Of a stretch of DNA of 64,000 nucleotides, positions 13,120 through 23,683 are shown piece by piece; the stretch's first letter is position 1, and every line of letters starts with the position of its first letter. The stretch covers positions 1,240,001 to 1,304,000 of the forward strand of contig JBHGNT010000003.1 in assembly GCA_043228905.1 (NCBI GenBank), in the 5' to 3' direction. Both the position numbers and the translations under genes were made by a program. The notes under the pieces were generated by a model. The model saw nothing but the letters and a program-made list of their open reading frames with translations. It was not told the origin of the DNA and did not search any database. The stretch is from Azolla caroliniana. Taxonomy: Eukaryota; Polypodiophyta.

Positions 13120-13490
13120 GGTTATATGGGACCATACAAACTACAATACTTAAATATCTACATACATACACACACATCATATATATGAGTGCATATTACA
13201 ATTTACGTACATATTACACACATACATACATTACATATGTACATACATATCACTACATACACAAACACAAATACACACATTGTCATACACAATATAATAG
13301 TACATATATACATACACATACATACATATTATGCACATATTATAAACATACATCCAAACACATCGAATCATGTACGTGGACATATGCATATATGTATACA
13401 AATACATACATACATACATACATATTCCACATATCACCATATATATACATAAGTAATACGGGGTCATACAAATTACAATACTTATAAGTT

Positions 13491-13532
<42 letters not shown>

Positions 13533-13560
13533 TAGATATATGTATACTTACACATACGTT
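12460..13560. repeat. ATAC/ATAT/AC microsatellite field
   Basis: Long interspersed runs of CATA, TACA, AC and AT, including (AT)n at 13078-13112 and (CA)n at 13497-13531, and a locally duplicated unit around 12460-12610 (AGTCAATTTTGGAGTAG twice). ORFs here are repeat artefacts. Confidence 0.9.
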
Positions 13561-14520
13561 GGATATATGCATGGATATTATGTGCATATTGCAAACATAC
13601 ATCCATAGATTGAGATATTCGCATTCGTGGGGCCTCCCCCACGAATACCAACGAATACATATAAGAATATTTCTTCCAATATTCGTTACCTTTTTTTTCC
13701 CTTTTTCTTCCCTAATTTTTTTTTGAAAAAATGCATTCGACGAGTAGCGAATAGAGAAGAGCTCTGCAGGGAATAGCAATCAGCAATCAACAGGGAACAA
13801 CATCAAACATCGGCTCCTCGAAATTTAGGGTTCGACTGCGTCCTTTCCTCCTCTTGCGTAAGACATACACTCGGGCAAAACAGTACAAAGCAATAAGAGA
13901 TATCAATCAAACTAGGGTAAAACAAATATGATCCAAGATAGAGATCACTCAAATTAGGTTAATCAAAAGGAATCCATAAAAGATACCACTCAGCTTGGGT
14001 AGCAAAAGAAAGAAAGGAAAAACAAAAAGAAACAGAAAGAAACCCATCAAATGTAAAGAGTCAATGAGGTTCAAAGCAAAAGAGAAAGAAGAATCTCATC
14101 AAAGGTATCATTTCACATAAATATAGGTTAAGATAGGAGGAGAGAAACAGGGGGTGGGGGGTAAGTTATAAAAAATTTCCATGATTTGTTTACCTTGAGA
14201 TCACAAGAGGGGATGTCTTGGCAGGGGTGGGCAGCAACAACAATCCACAGGTTGTTGTCAAGGATGCCATGGGCAAAAGGCCAAAAGCAAAAGAAGCAGC
14301 AATGGCTATGGAAGCTTGAGGCACTCAATGGGTTCCACTAGTGGTTTTGATTTTTGAAGACCTTCCATTTTTCGATTAATTGGTGATTTTTCCTGTTTTT
14401 TTTTAAGTGAATTGAATAATTTTTATTATGTAAATTTATTTTCCATAAACGAATGGTTTTATAATATTCTTGGAGCAATTTTATATTCTCGAATACTACG
14501 AATATTGCGGATGTCGAATA
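13561..14520. other. Non-repetitive AT-rich spacer inside the TIR element
   Basis: No gene recognised. It contains a short perfect hairpin, TTCGTGGGG-CCTC-CCCCACGAA, at about 13624. TTCGNATA-type motifs recur near both edges, which may mark another small decayed insertion. Confidence 0.4.
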
Positions 14521-15545
14521 CCACACATATCACGCATGGGTCAATCTATGCATACATCCATATATGAGCCATACACATACTAAACATGAAAATACCCTGA
14601 AAAGATACATAAATACATTACATATTACATATATACACATACATGCATTCATACATGAACATACATATATTCATTCATACATTGCTACACATACATACGT
14701 ACACATGCCTGCAATGATACATTTATAAATGTTACCAACTTACATCCATACATGTACATACATGCATGCATACATACAATACAAATGTACATACCTACAC
14801 ACATAAATATGTGCATATGTGTATATATGTATGTGGTGCGTGTTGTATGTGTGTGTGTGTATATATTGTATTGTATGCATGAATACACACACATAACACA
14901 TACACACGCGCCATACATAGAATACATACATATGCACATGTAAAGAACACACACATACACATGCCATACACACAATACATACAACACATGCAATACAATA
15001 CAATATGTACATACACACACATACATATATACACCTGCAATACAATACATACATAGACACATGCTATATATACAATACATAATACATACATATGTATATG
15101 TAGAAATATAAAACACACACACACACACACACACATAACACATACGTATATAGACACATGCTACACATATGATACATACAATACATACATACATATGCAT
15201 ATATAGAAAATACACACACACACTAACATTAACACATACATAAGTAGACCCATGTTATACATACAAATTTACAATACATATATGTATAAGCACATCTATA
15301 GAACACGTGTGCACACACACACACACACACATGTTGTACATACAATACATACATACGCACATGCCATATACACAATACACACATAAGCACATGCATAGAA
15401 CATACACAATTACTCATATAGTAGATACATACATATACACATGGCATACATACAACACATGCAATATAATACATACATATGCACACACACCAAATATGCA
15501 TACATATGTAAGGCACATGTGTACATAAATACACACACACACTAC
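14521..15545. repeat. ACAT/AC microsatellite field
   Basis: Continuous variants of ACATACATACAC and (AC)n, with (AC)n peaks at 15112-15134 and 15312-15332. Cys/Tyr/Val-rich ORFs on both strands are artefacts. Confidence 0.9.
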
Positions 15546-15744
15546 AACATTATTTTTAAAACACGTGACAGAGTCCTGCTAATTGTTTCAAAAAAAAGGG
15601 GTAAGAAAAGGGGGAGGGGGATTACATTCGTGTTTTAGCAAAAAATGGGGGGGGAGAGAATGAAAGGGAGGGGAGTATACATATTTTGATGTGGGACAAG
15701 AAAGAGGGGAGAGACAAAGATAGAGACAGAGACAGATCGAAGCC

Positions 15745-16345
15745 GTGGCGGAAACTCAGCGGCCACAACGACAGGCTCACCTCCATTTCTTGCCCCATCA
15801 TCGATGGGTACATGATCGTCTCTACTTCTCAAGACAAGTCTCTTGTGGTGTGGTCCCTCACCCGAGACGAAAACTATGGCTATACGAAGAAATGTCTCAC
15901 AGGTCATGGTCACTTCGTATAAGATGTTTTCATCTCTTCCGATAGGAAATTTGCTCTATAAGGGAGCTGGGAGGGAGAGCTTCATCTGTGGAATCTCTAC
16001 TCCGGTGCCACAAACCGCCGATTCACTGGACACTCTAAAGACACTCTGCGAACAATCGTCAGATCGTTTCCACGTCGAGGGATCGATTCATCAAGCTTTG
16101 GAACACTCTCGGCGAGTGCAACTATACTATCCAAGATGGAGATGCACACACCGGTTGGGTATCATGGTTAATTCTCACATGTTACCGCAAATCCTATCAT
16201 GGTTTCTAGTTCCTGGGACAAATATGTGGTGTGGAACCTTAATAACCTTAAATCACCCGCTAATTACAACAACAATAGGTCATAGTTGGGAGCTCCTCCA
16301 CACAAAGGAATATTATGTGCAAATCCATCCATGCTATTGCAAGTG
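15745..16345 (+). pseudogene. RACK1-like WD40 pseudogene fragment
   Basis: The translation matches the WD40 scaffold protein RACK1 (Gbeta-like, 40S ribosome-associated) over several consecutive repeats without an obvious intron. Repeat 1 reads LSGHNDRLTSISCPI and TSQDKSLVVWSLTRD, then CLTGHGHFV. A stop (TAA) at 15918 is followed by GSWEGELHLWNLYSG and [10 protein letters not shown]. After a frameshift come [19 protein letters not shown] and, later, [14 protein letters not shown]. Similarity fades by about 16345. With stops at 15918 and 15961 and several frameshifts it cannot encode RACK1. It lies inside the TIR element, so it is either a captured host fragment or a retrocopy that landed there. 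Confidence 0.82.
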
Positions 16346-17960
16346 TGTTGATATAAAAAGTTCGACATTATGGGTTGTATGTACGGTTGTTTGTTGTAAT
16401 CATGTTGTGTAGTTTTTCTCCTCCTAATAATTTTTCCATCGGTATGGTTTTTTTATGCATCAAACATTAAGAAATATGCATTTTTGTTGAAAGGATTGTC
16501 GATTTTGGGTCAGATATTGAAATAATTTTATTTATACTTGCAAGTTGGGAAACTGTGGAAAAAGGGATCAACCAAATAATTATCCAAAAGTTGTTGTCGC
16601 ATGCAGGTAATGACATGCTTGTTTAATGTGTTTTGTGAGCATTTTGTTTATGCTTTCACTTCAAAAGTTTCATTGTTTGATACAATCATAAAATGTAGTT
16701 CTTGAAGAATTTTAAACTGGGATTTTTGTTTTGGAATGATTCTCAACACTCATAGGTGTGGCTATCATTTGGGCCTATGCATGCCTCCTTATAGTAATGG
16801 GAGCCTACAAACATGCCTTTGATGTTATTGCTTCCAACTGCTAGATTGGTCGAGCGTCATTGGTTGTTTCATCACCTTGGTAATTTGAGCCATATTGATT
16901 GTTTCTTTTGTTCATTGTACAATATAACAACATTTTTGAAGTGTGGGCAATTAGATAGAGTCACCCTTTGAAACTCAATAAATATAAGTGATGTGCATGT
17001 ATATCTCAATGTTATCTATTTTTGGGCAAGGAAGAACATGTAAGGGCATGATGTAACACGATGGTGAATAACACTTACATCAATGTGTTACTCAAGGATA
17101 AATATTGGATACACATTTTTGGTGATATAAAATCATTGTTCCTCTACCGATTCTCTTTTAGTAATTCCTAGTTATATATTGCAAGTTATATGTATCTAAG
17201 TTGATATTTAGATGGAACATCAAGGTTGCCAAAATTGTGAATTTAGTTTAATTTTGAATTTCTAAGCTTCACATTCCTTATACTCTTCAATGGGGTGCTT
17301 CGATGTTTCATGCAAGTCATATGGTCGGCATGATGGTTGCGGTGCTAGTTTCCATGGTTGAGGTAAATTTGTCATGTTGAAGTATGTTACCAATACAAGA
17401 GGCATAATTGAAACTCTATTTTGGTTTTATTTTGTTGTGAATTGGATACACGAATTCCCACAATGTGTTTATTTCATTATGTAACAGTTAATTTGTCAAG
17501 ACCAAACCTATCTACGATAAATATTGTTGTTGAGACCAAATCTTTCAGATTAGATGTTCTTGAATCTAAACCTTTGTGGGTTCCATAGCTTACTTGCTAT
17601 GTTTCTTTTGTAGAGAGATTAATGGCTATGGCTATGGAAGAGATGTTTAAAGGTTAAAAGTATTGTGTGTGGTTGCATTGTAGGAGCTTAAGGACTTAAA
17701 TGTTGAAGTTTTCTTAGAGAAAAACTCGGTATGTGTTTGTTTTGTCATTGTAGCAACTTCATGCAGTGAAGTTCTTTCTCAAGTTGAATGTTGTGAATTA
17801 TTCTTGCACATCACATGGTACATTCTTGTTATGATATATCTTCTGTTTGATATATCGTTTTTCACTTCCATGAAACCATGATATATGCAATGTTACATAG
17901 GCATGTCAAAGAAGATGGCATTGAGTGTGATCCTATTCTTTGAACGAAGGTGGTGTGAAG
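16346..17960. other. AT-rich part of the TIR element, no gene recognised
   Basis: Mostly unique AT-rich sequence with no convincing ORF and no transposase motifs on either strand. Confidence 0.5.
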
Positions 17961-17984
17961 ACGCACATACTCTCCACGCTCACA

Positions 17985-18520
17985 TACATGCAAATATATA
18001 TACAAACAAGCAAACATACATACATACAACAAACACATTCTAAACAAAAGAAATGTAGAAAGGGAAAACAAAAAATACAAAATGAAGAACAAAATAAATA
18101 AATGCTTGTTAAAAAAAGTAAAAACAAAAAGTAAACACGTTACAAAATGATTGTATGTGAGCGATGCCAATAGTGACGAGTTTTGGCATCACTACCAACC
18201 TATTATATTGTGACATGTATAGAATACACATTCACATAGATCTAACATGCACATACATAGACACATAGACACATGGCATAATACAATACATACAACACAT
18301 GCAATACAATACAATACAATACATACATACATACATACATAAACATGGAATACAATATAGTACATGCATACATACACATGCAATACAATACAATACAATA
18401 CATAAACATGGAATACAACACAATACATACATACATACACATGCAATACATACACACATAACATATACATACATACATACAACCATGCATAAAATATGCC
18501 CAACACATTCAAATAATACA
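17985..18520. repeat. ACAT/ATACA microsatellite field
   Basis: Tandem variants of AATACAATACATACATACAC, densest at 18240-18490. ORFs here are artefacts. Confidence 0.9.
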
Positions 18521-18743
18521 ATGCATATTTATATACATCTATAGGATATACATGTGTTTTTCTATGTAAGGGTATTTAAAATAGTTGTTGTCAAAATATA
18601 TATTGACAATAAGGGGTATTTTTATTAATCGTTTTTTTACAAAAGGGTTCTAAAATAGTGAAAAAACATATGTATAAGGGGTTTATAAAAGATATCTTGA
18701 ACGCACGTGATACAACCTCTTTAAATATAGTGGAGCCCCCGGG

Positions 18744-20318
18744 TGCGTACATGACTAAGGTGGCGGAAGTGCGTGAGCCGGAGAGCTACGCAGAAGCGGC
18801 AAAGGACGCAAATTGGCGTGCCGCTATGGAGGAAGAAATGCAGGCACTAGATGCCAACGAGACATGGGACCTGGTTGACCCTCCCCGTCACTGCAAACCG
18901 ATCGAATGCAAGTGGGTGTACAAGGTAAAGTACAACACCGACGGTTCAGTTAACCGGTACAAGGCCCGGTTAGTGGTGAAGGGATACACGCAAACCCACG
19001 GAATCAACTACGAAGAGACCTTCGCTCCTGTAGCGAAGATGACGACGGTTCGAGTGGTGCTGGTGGTTGCTGCGGCAAGGGGGTGGCATCTTCATCAGAT
19101 GGATGTGAAGAATGCATTTCTTGAAGGTGATCTTGAAGAAGAAGTCTTTATGACTCAGCCTCCCGGCTTTCAATCAGAGATGAACAAGTCGGCGGTATGC
19201 CGGCTGAAGAAGTCGTTGTACGGCCTGAAGCAAGCCCCTCGAGCTTGGAATGCGAAGATCACGCACCGATTGCGTAAGATGGGGTTTGTGGCCTCCAAAT
19301 CGGACTCTTCATTGTTCATCCGGCAAGGCTCAGCCAGTCCGGTATGTATACTGTTGTATGTTGATGATCTAGTCATCACCGGACCAGGTGCTCCGGAAAT
19401 CAACCGCGTCAAGTCCCAATTGTCGGACGCATTTGAGATGAAGGACTTGGGGGGCCTTCATTACTTCCTAGGGATCGAGGTGATCCACACCCTCGACGGC
19501 ATATTGCTTTCACAACGGCATTACGCGTTGAATATGTTGTATAAGTTCTGCATGATAGAATGCCGACCTGTCTCCACACCCTTAGATCGGAATCAAAAGC
19601 TACGTCCCAACTCCGGACCGGCCTGCAACGAGCAACGGTTCCGACAGATTGTCGGAAGCCTTATTTACTTGACTATCACGCGACCCGACATCAGCTATCC
19701 GGTTGGAATGATAAATCAGTTCATGCAACAGCCGACCGTGGAGCACCTTCAATGCATGCAACAGATATTACGGTATGTCAACGGCACGAAGGACCGGGGA
19801 CTGTTATACCGGTGAGGTATAACAGAAGAGCTCGTCGGGTACACGGATGCCGACTGGGCCGGCGATGCATCAGATCGCCGATCAACCTCTGGTTACATGT
19901 TTTCCCTAGGTAGCGTGGTTGTTGCATGGAGCAGCAAAAAGCAGCCAATAGTTGCTCTGTCGAGCACTGAGGTTGAGTACCGGGGCGCGACCGTGGCTAC
20001 TTGCGAAGCCATTTGGCTTCGCCGACTGCTCCGAGACTTGGGGATCGAGGTATCGACCCCGATCCCGATTTATTGTGATAACATCAGCAGCATGTAGCTC
20101 GCCAAGAACCCTGTGTTCCATGCTCGCACGAAGCACATAGAAGTGCATTATCATTTTGTGCGTGAGCGGGTCTTGAGCGGTGAAGTTGAACTTCGGTATG
20201 TTCACATGGATCGGCACGTTGCCGACATCTTCACCAAGCCGCTCGGATCGGACAAGTTACAACACTTCACCGACATGCTTGGTGTTCAGCATCTCGACGT
20301 GCCGCACTTGAGGGGGAG
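18744..20318 (+). pseudogene. Copia reverse transcriptase and RNase H
   Basis: After the TIR element the Copia frame resumes. RT contains NRYKARLVVKGYTQ, MDVKNAFLEGDLEEEV, the catalytic YVDDLVITG and KDLGGLHYFLGIEV. RNase H follows with [27 protein letters not shown] and RTKHIEVHYHFVRE. Stops are TGA 19813 (probably from CGA) and TAG 20095 (probably from CAG). All of this is in a single frame that continues past the usual Copia C-terminus. Confidence 0.92.
20308..20318 (+). other. First polypurine-tract copy
   Basis: TTGAGGGGGAG directly follows the codons for VQHLDVPH, where a Copia pol normally ends and the 3' LTR begins. An identical tract occurs at 21068-21078, next to the actual LTR. 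Confidence 0.8.
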
Positions 20319-20934
20319 AAGCTGGGGCCAAGAAACTACTGAAACGGGCAAAGGCAAAGAAATTGTTGAACCCGTCGGTAAGAGAAGAACCAGAAGAAGG
20401 GGAGACAAGAAGAAGAAAGAAGCCGAGTTGACGAAGGAAGTCGACACATCCGAACAAGTCGGAACGAGCGGCAGTGGTGGCAAGGTCAAGGAGGATCGAG
20501 CCAACCGGAAGGAGGAAGAAGTGTGCACTCAGGAAGAGAAGTGCATGCTATGCGGAGGTCACCATGACGGAAGTGACCATGGTGCGGAGTCAAATACAGA
20601 ATTTGACTTCGGTGAACCGGCTGAAGAAGCCGAAGATGGAAGCAAGGCCAAGACACGGACGTGGTCCGATGTGGTGAAGGGTCTGAAACTGGTAGACGAA
20701 TCGGAGAATACCGATTCGGACAAGAGCTGGAACGAGTCGGAGACAACCGACTCAGATCAACAGACAGATCCGGATGAATCGAATCAACTGAAGGCCAAGG
20801 AGACACGGACGCAGCGGAAGTCGATGCCATCGCGGAGGAACCGACGGATCGGCAAGCACCGGAGTCATAGCAGCGAAGGAGCTGAGATGGGCCTATTGAG
20901 CAGACATGCCGACCGAGAAGGTCGAGGCGCGTAG
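20319..20934 (+). CDS. In-frame C-terminal extension of Copia pol (accessory region)
   Basis: About 205 residues in the same frame as RNase H and without a stop until 20932-20934. It is highly charged: a basic stretch (GKRRTRRRGDKKKKE), an acidic Ser/Asp/Glu-rich part, a CMLCGGHHDGSDH motif that resembles a small zinc-binding box, then TRTWSDVVKGLKLVDESEN. No membrane segment is visible, so it is not an obvious envelope-like protein. Most Copia elements end pol here, so this is extra sequence placed between two polypurine tracts. Function unknown. It may be a captured fragment or an accessory ORF like those seen in some plant Copia lineages. Confidence 0.55.
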
Positions 20935-21067
20935 AACCAAAGGGGTCGCGGCAAACGGGACCGGACCGGACGAGGAGCGCGAGCAAGGCGGAGCGACGCC
21001 AAGAAAAGTCGGTTGGTAGAACCGTCTACCACAGACATTGACACTACTATCCTACCTCAGGTTGAGC
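20935..21067 (+). other. Copia 3' untranslated region
   Basis: Non-coding stretch between the extension stop codon and the second polypurine tract. Confidence 0.6.
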
Positions 21068-21078
21068 TTGAGGGGGAG
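21068..21078 (+). other. Second polypurine tract of Copia
   Basis: TTGAGGGGGAG immediately before TGTTGAGC of the right LTR. This is where plus-strand DNA synthesis would start. Confidence 0.9.
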
Positions 21079-21501
21079 TGTTGAGCGGCAAGCTCAACTA
21101 GAGCCGGATCAGCTGAATAAGCTTGAGCCGGTAAGCGAGACGGATTGGTATGACAGTGAGCAACCGAGCCGGCAAACAACAGAGCCGATGAGCTGGGGAG
21201 CCGGTTAGCCGGATCCAATCGGTAACCGGGAGCCTAGTGTTAAGTTTAGACTACTAGGCAGTTATAGTCTCGTAGTAAGTGTCAAATGCTCGTGTGAGCA
21301 TTGAAGTACACGATACTTCTGTCGGTTCCATGAGGACTTGTATAAATAACATTGGTAAGAGAATTGTATGTACAAAGAACATTTCATATAATTTTGAATT
21401 AACGTTCTGCTCTCTCTCTCTGTCTCTCCCGCGTACTCTCTCTCTCACTCTGCGTTTCCTGTGTTTCTATTTTACCGCTTCCACAAACATATACGTTTTC
21501 A
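21079..21501 (+). repeat. Copia right (3') LTR
   Basis: 423 bp, TGTTGAGCGGC...GTTTTCA, followed by the CTAGG duplication. TATAAATAA lies at about 21340. Confidence 0.95.
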
Positions 21502-21506
21502 CTAGG

Positions 21507-21699
21507 CTCCACCACAATCACGCACACCTTCTATGTACTTCCACATCAATTGTTCCCACTCACACTCGGATGTGATTGGTTCATCAAGAGCAGGGCCCAA
21601 CTCGATTTCCATACGCGTCGCCTCACATTACCACAAGCAAGTTCAGTTCCCCTGTTCACAAGCAAATGCAACCAACAAATCAGCAATGCACAGGTAGCA
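21507..21699 (+). pseudogene. Gypsy-A protease, C-terminal part
   Basis: Resumes the protease frame after Copia: FYVLPHQLFPLTLGCDW, then FIKSRAQLDFHTRR. The flap and C-terminal strand pattern GCDWF fits retropepsins of Gypsy elements. It runs to the TTAAG duplication of the solo LTR. Confidence 0.85.
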
Positions 21700-21704
21700 T
21701 TAAG

Positions 21705-22647
21705 TGTTGGGAGACAGGTCCCTCCGGATGGGAAGGGAGAAGAACAGTGCTGATGAGCAAACTCGGCCGAGGCCGATAGGCCTCGGCCGAATCCGGATGA
21801 GGAGTACCCGGCTTCGGAGAGCCGGATGGTGCAGACCCGGTGAGAACCGGATGAGGAGTACCCGGCTACGGAGAGCCGGATGGAGCAGACCCGGTGAGAA
21901 CCGGATGAGGAGTAAACGGTTATGGAGAGCCGGATGGTGCAGACCCAGTGAGAACCGGATGAGGAGTACCCGGCTTCGGAGAGCCGAATGGTGCAGACCC
22001 GGTGAGAACCGGATGAGGAGTACCCGGTTACGGAGAGCCGGATGGAGCAGACCCGGTGAGAACCGGATGAGGAGTACCTGGTTACGGAGAGCCGGATGGT
22101 GCAGACCCGGTGAGAACCAGATGAGGAGTACCCGGCTACGGAGAGCCGGATGGTGCAGACCCGGTGAGGAGTGCTCACCGGATGGAGAGACATATTTGTA
22201 AATATGTTTCTGAGAGTCCATCGAGGCTATATTTGTAAATAGCCGAAAAGTCATATTAGTATAAATATGACTTAGGGAAAACTCATTGTGTGCGATGTAG
22301 AGTTGTTGTCATTCTTTGTTGGTGAAAAGAGAGAGAGAGCGCGTAACAGTGTATAGAAAGAGAGAGAGAGAGAAAAAGGTCGTTGCCTCTGTTGTAACCG
22401 CCGCCTGTGGCGAAGATCGTGAGCACGAGGTCGTTGCCTCCGTGAACTCACTGTTGTACATTCTAACATAGTGATAGCTTGCAGCCTGTGGGCTGTCGTG
22501 GTTTTTCCCTTAGTTTGGGTTTTCCACGTAAACATCCTGTGTACTCTTCTCTTCTTCGTGTCGTGCATTATTTCCCGTTTTCTGTGTATGATTCTAAGCT
22601 CGGTTGTGGCCGAGCGTTGCGCATAAGGAGCGTTCTAGTTCCCGTCA
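21705..22647 (+). mobile_element. Solo LTR (943 bp) inserted in Gypsy-A
   Basis: Starts TGTTGGGAGACAGG, ends TTCCCGTCA, flanked by a perfect duplication TTAAG (21700-21704, 22648-22652). Removing it restores the Gypsy-A frame through NAQVALSKEVRLNDVHK. It has a TATA-like AGTATAAATATG at about 22259 and the GGGTTTTCCACGTAAAC motif common near the 3' end of plant Copia LTRs. A related LTR lies reversed at 48647-49715. No internal domain remains, so it probably arose by LTR-LTR recombination. Confidence 0.9.
21793..22170. repeat. Seven tandem 54 bp units within the solo LTR
   Basis: Units starting CCGGATGAGGAGTA at 21793, 21847, 21901, 21955, 22009, 22063 and 22117 give an exact 54 bp period, with a few substitutions per unit. 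Because 54 is a multiple of three, long ORFs appear in several frames (RMRSTRLRRAGWCRPGEN repeated on plus). They are not considered genes. Confidence 0.95.
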
Positions 22648-22652
22648 TTAAG

Positions 22653-23125
22653 CAAGGAGGTTCGCCTAAATGATGTTCACAAGATTGTAGCTCAATACCC
22701 CGAGCTAATCAACTCATCTGACAAGCCCACTACAGTCTCATTCCCGGTCCAACATGTCATTCAACACAGGAAGCACAACACCTGTCCGGACAGTAGCAAG
22801 ACGACATTCTCCTTTAGATCATGCATGCATTGACCAAGCGGTGAATGAGATGCTTAAAAAGGGGATCATCTCACCCTCACATAGTGATTGGGTATCAGAG
22901 CCACACATGGTCAAAAAAGATGATGGCACATACCGATTTTGTGTTGACTTTCGCAAGCTCAATCAAGTTACCATCCATGACCTTTACCTTCTGCCGCGAA
23001 TAGATGACCTCTTGGACCAGTTGGGATGCTCCAAGTACTTCACCTCTATCAATCTTGCGGCCGGATATTGGCAAATCCCAATGGACCCAAGAGATGCACA
23101 TAAGACAGCTTTTAGAACGCGCAGA
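22653..23125 (+). pseudogene. Gypsy-A pre-RT linker and N-terminal RT
   Basis: Linker KEVRLNDVHKIVAQYPELI leads, after a frame change near 22775, to RT: INQAV-like helix (CIDQAVNEMLKKGIISPS), KKDDGTYRFCVDFRKLN, LLDQLGCSKYFTSINLAAGY and KTAFRTR. RT is then cut by the LTR element at 23126. These are the fingers and palm motifs of Ty3/Gypsy RT. Confidence 0.88.
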
Positions 23126-23579
23126 TGTTGTCCAAAGGACAGAAATGTAAAATTAGGAAACTAGCAGACGCCGAGTCCGAGTATCACGGGCCACCAAGGG
23201 CTCGGCTGTGTGTAAGGGGAAAAGTTATTTAAACGAGGAATAGTACCTCAGAAAGGGGGAGAAGAAAATTATAGGCGGAAGCACTAGCTTAGTCATTCGA
23301 ATTAGATAAACTTGTAAGGTCACTGGCCATAGGCCGTGTTCTGTAATCCTTTCTGCCATAGTAATACATCTTATTTGTGCATATTTTGGTTGCATGATTC
23401 TGTGTTTCGATCTATACCTATGAGTTTCACGTTGCCACGTCTATCAAAACCTCGCTAGTGTTTTCTCTCTGAACCCTGTATCTCTCTTGACGCCTCTGTA
23501 CGAGCCTTCACGTACCACGCCCTTGAAGATCGATAGTCGCAGATCTATCGAAGGTGTTCGCCCAAAGGAACGGGTAACA
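23126..23579 (+). repeat. Left LTR of the non-autonomous element
   Basis: 454 bp, nearly identical to 25044-25495, which implies recent insertion. Confidence 0.95.
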
Positions 23580-23683
23580 CAATTTGGCACGCCCAGACAG
23601 AACCCCCGCTCCGGGATTACCGTGCAGAGCTTAAAGAAGAGCAACGACGAACCGAGAGACACGAGCAACGACATCAAGAGGCG

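Larger units (their letters stand above)
12227..18743. mobile_element. TIR DNA element (8 bp TSD, hAT-like) with microsatellites and a RACK1 fragment
   Basis: An insertion of 6517 bp flanked by a perfect 8 bp duplication TGCGTACA (12219-12226, 18744-18751). Its ends are inverted: CTCGGGGGCTTCAC at the left, CCCGGGGGCTCCAC on the other strand at the right (12 of 14 match), with patchy similarity further in (TTGTAT and CGTG.GTTCA blocks). Deleting the insert and one duplication restores the Copia frame through HHYAYMTKV. An 8 bp duplication suggests hAT, although CTCGG is not a usual hAT terminus. No transposase is visible, so it is non-autonomous. Confidence 0.82.
9026..21501 (+). mobile_element. 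Ty1/Copia LTR retrotransposon inserted in Gypsy-A protease
   Basis: LTRs at 9026-9396 and 21079-21501 (TGTTGAGC...GTTTTCA) flank gag, protease, integrase, RT and RNase H in Copia order. A perfect 5 bp duplication CTAGG lies at 9021-9025 and 21502-21506. The primer-binding site TGGAATCAGAGC follows the left LTR, and the polypurine tract TTGAGGGGGAG precedes the right one. The element is split by the TIR insertion at 12227-18743. It has eight premature stops and one frameshift, so it is not autonomous. The LTRs differ by several percent plus two deletions in the left copy, which makes it older than Gypsy-B. Confidence 0.96.

Noticed and set aside
12389-15638. Many ORFs of 60-180 codons rich in Cys, Tyr, Val, His or Thr
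   Set aside because: They are translations of ACAT/AC microsatellites on both strands and have no domain.
21793-22170. CRISPR-like regular spacing
   Set aside because: Units are contiguous with no unique spacers, and the genome is a plant's.
21546-22254. Overlapping ORFs of 165-215 codons on both strands with 18-residue repeats
   Set aside because: The 54 bp period keeps several frames open at once; the sequence is a solo LTR.
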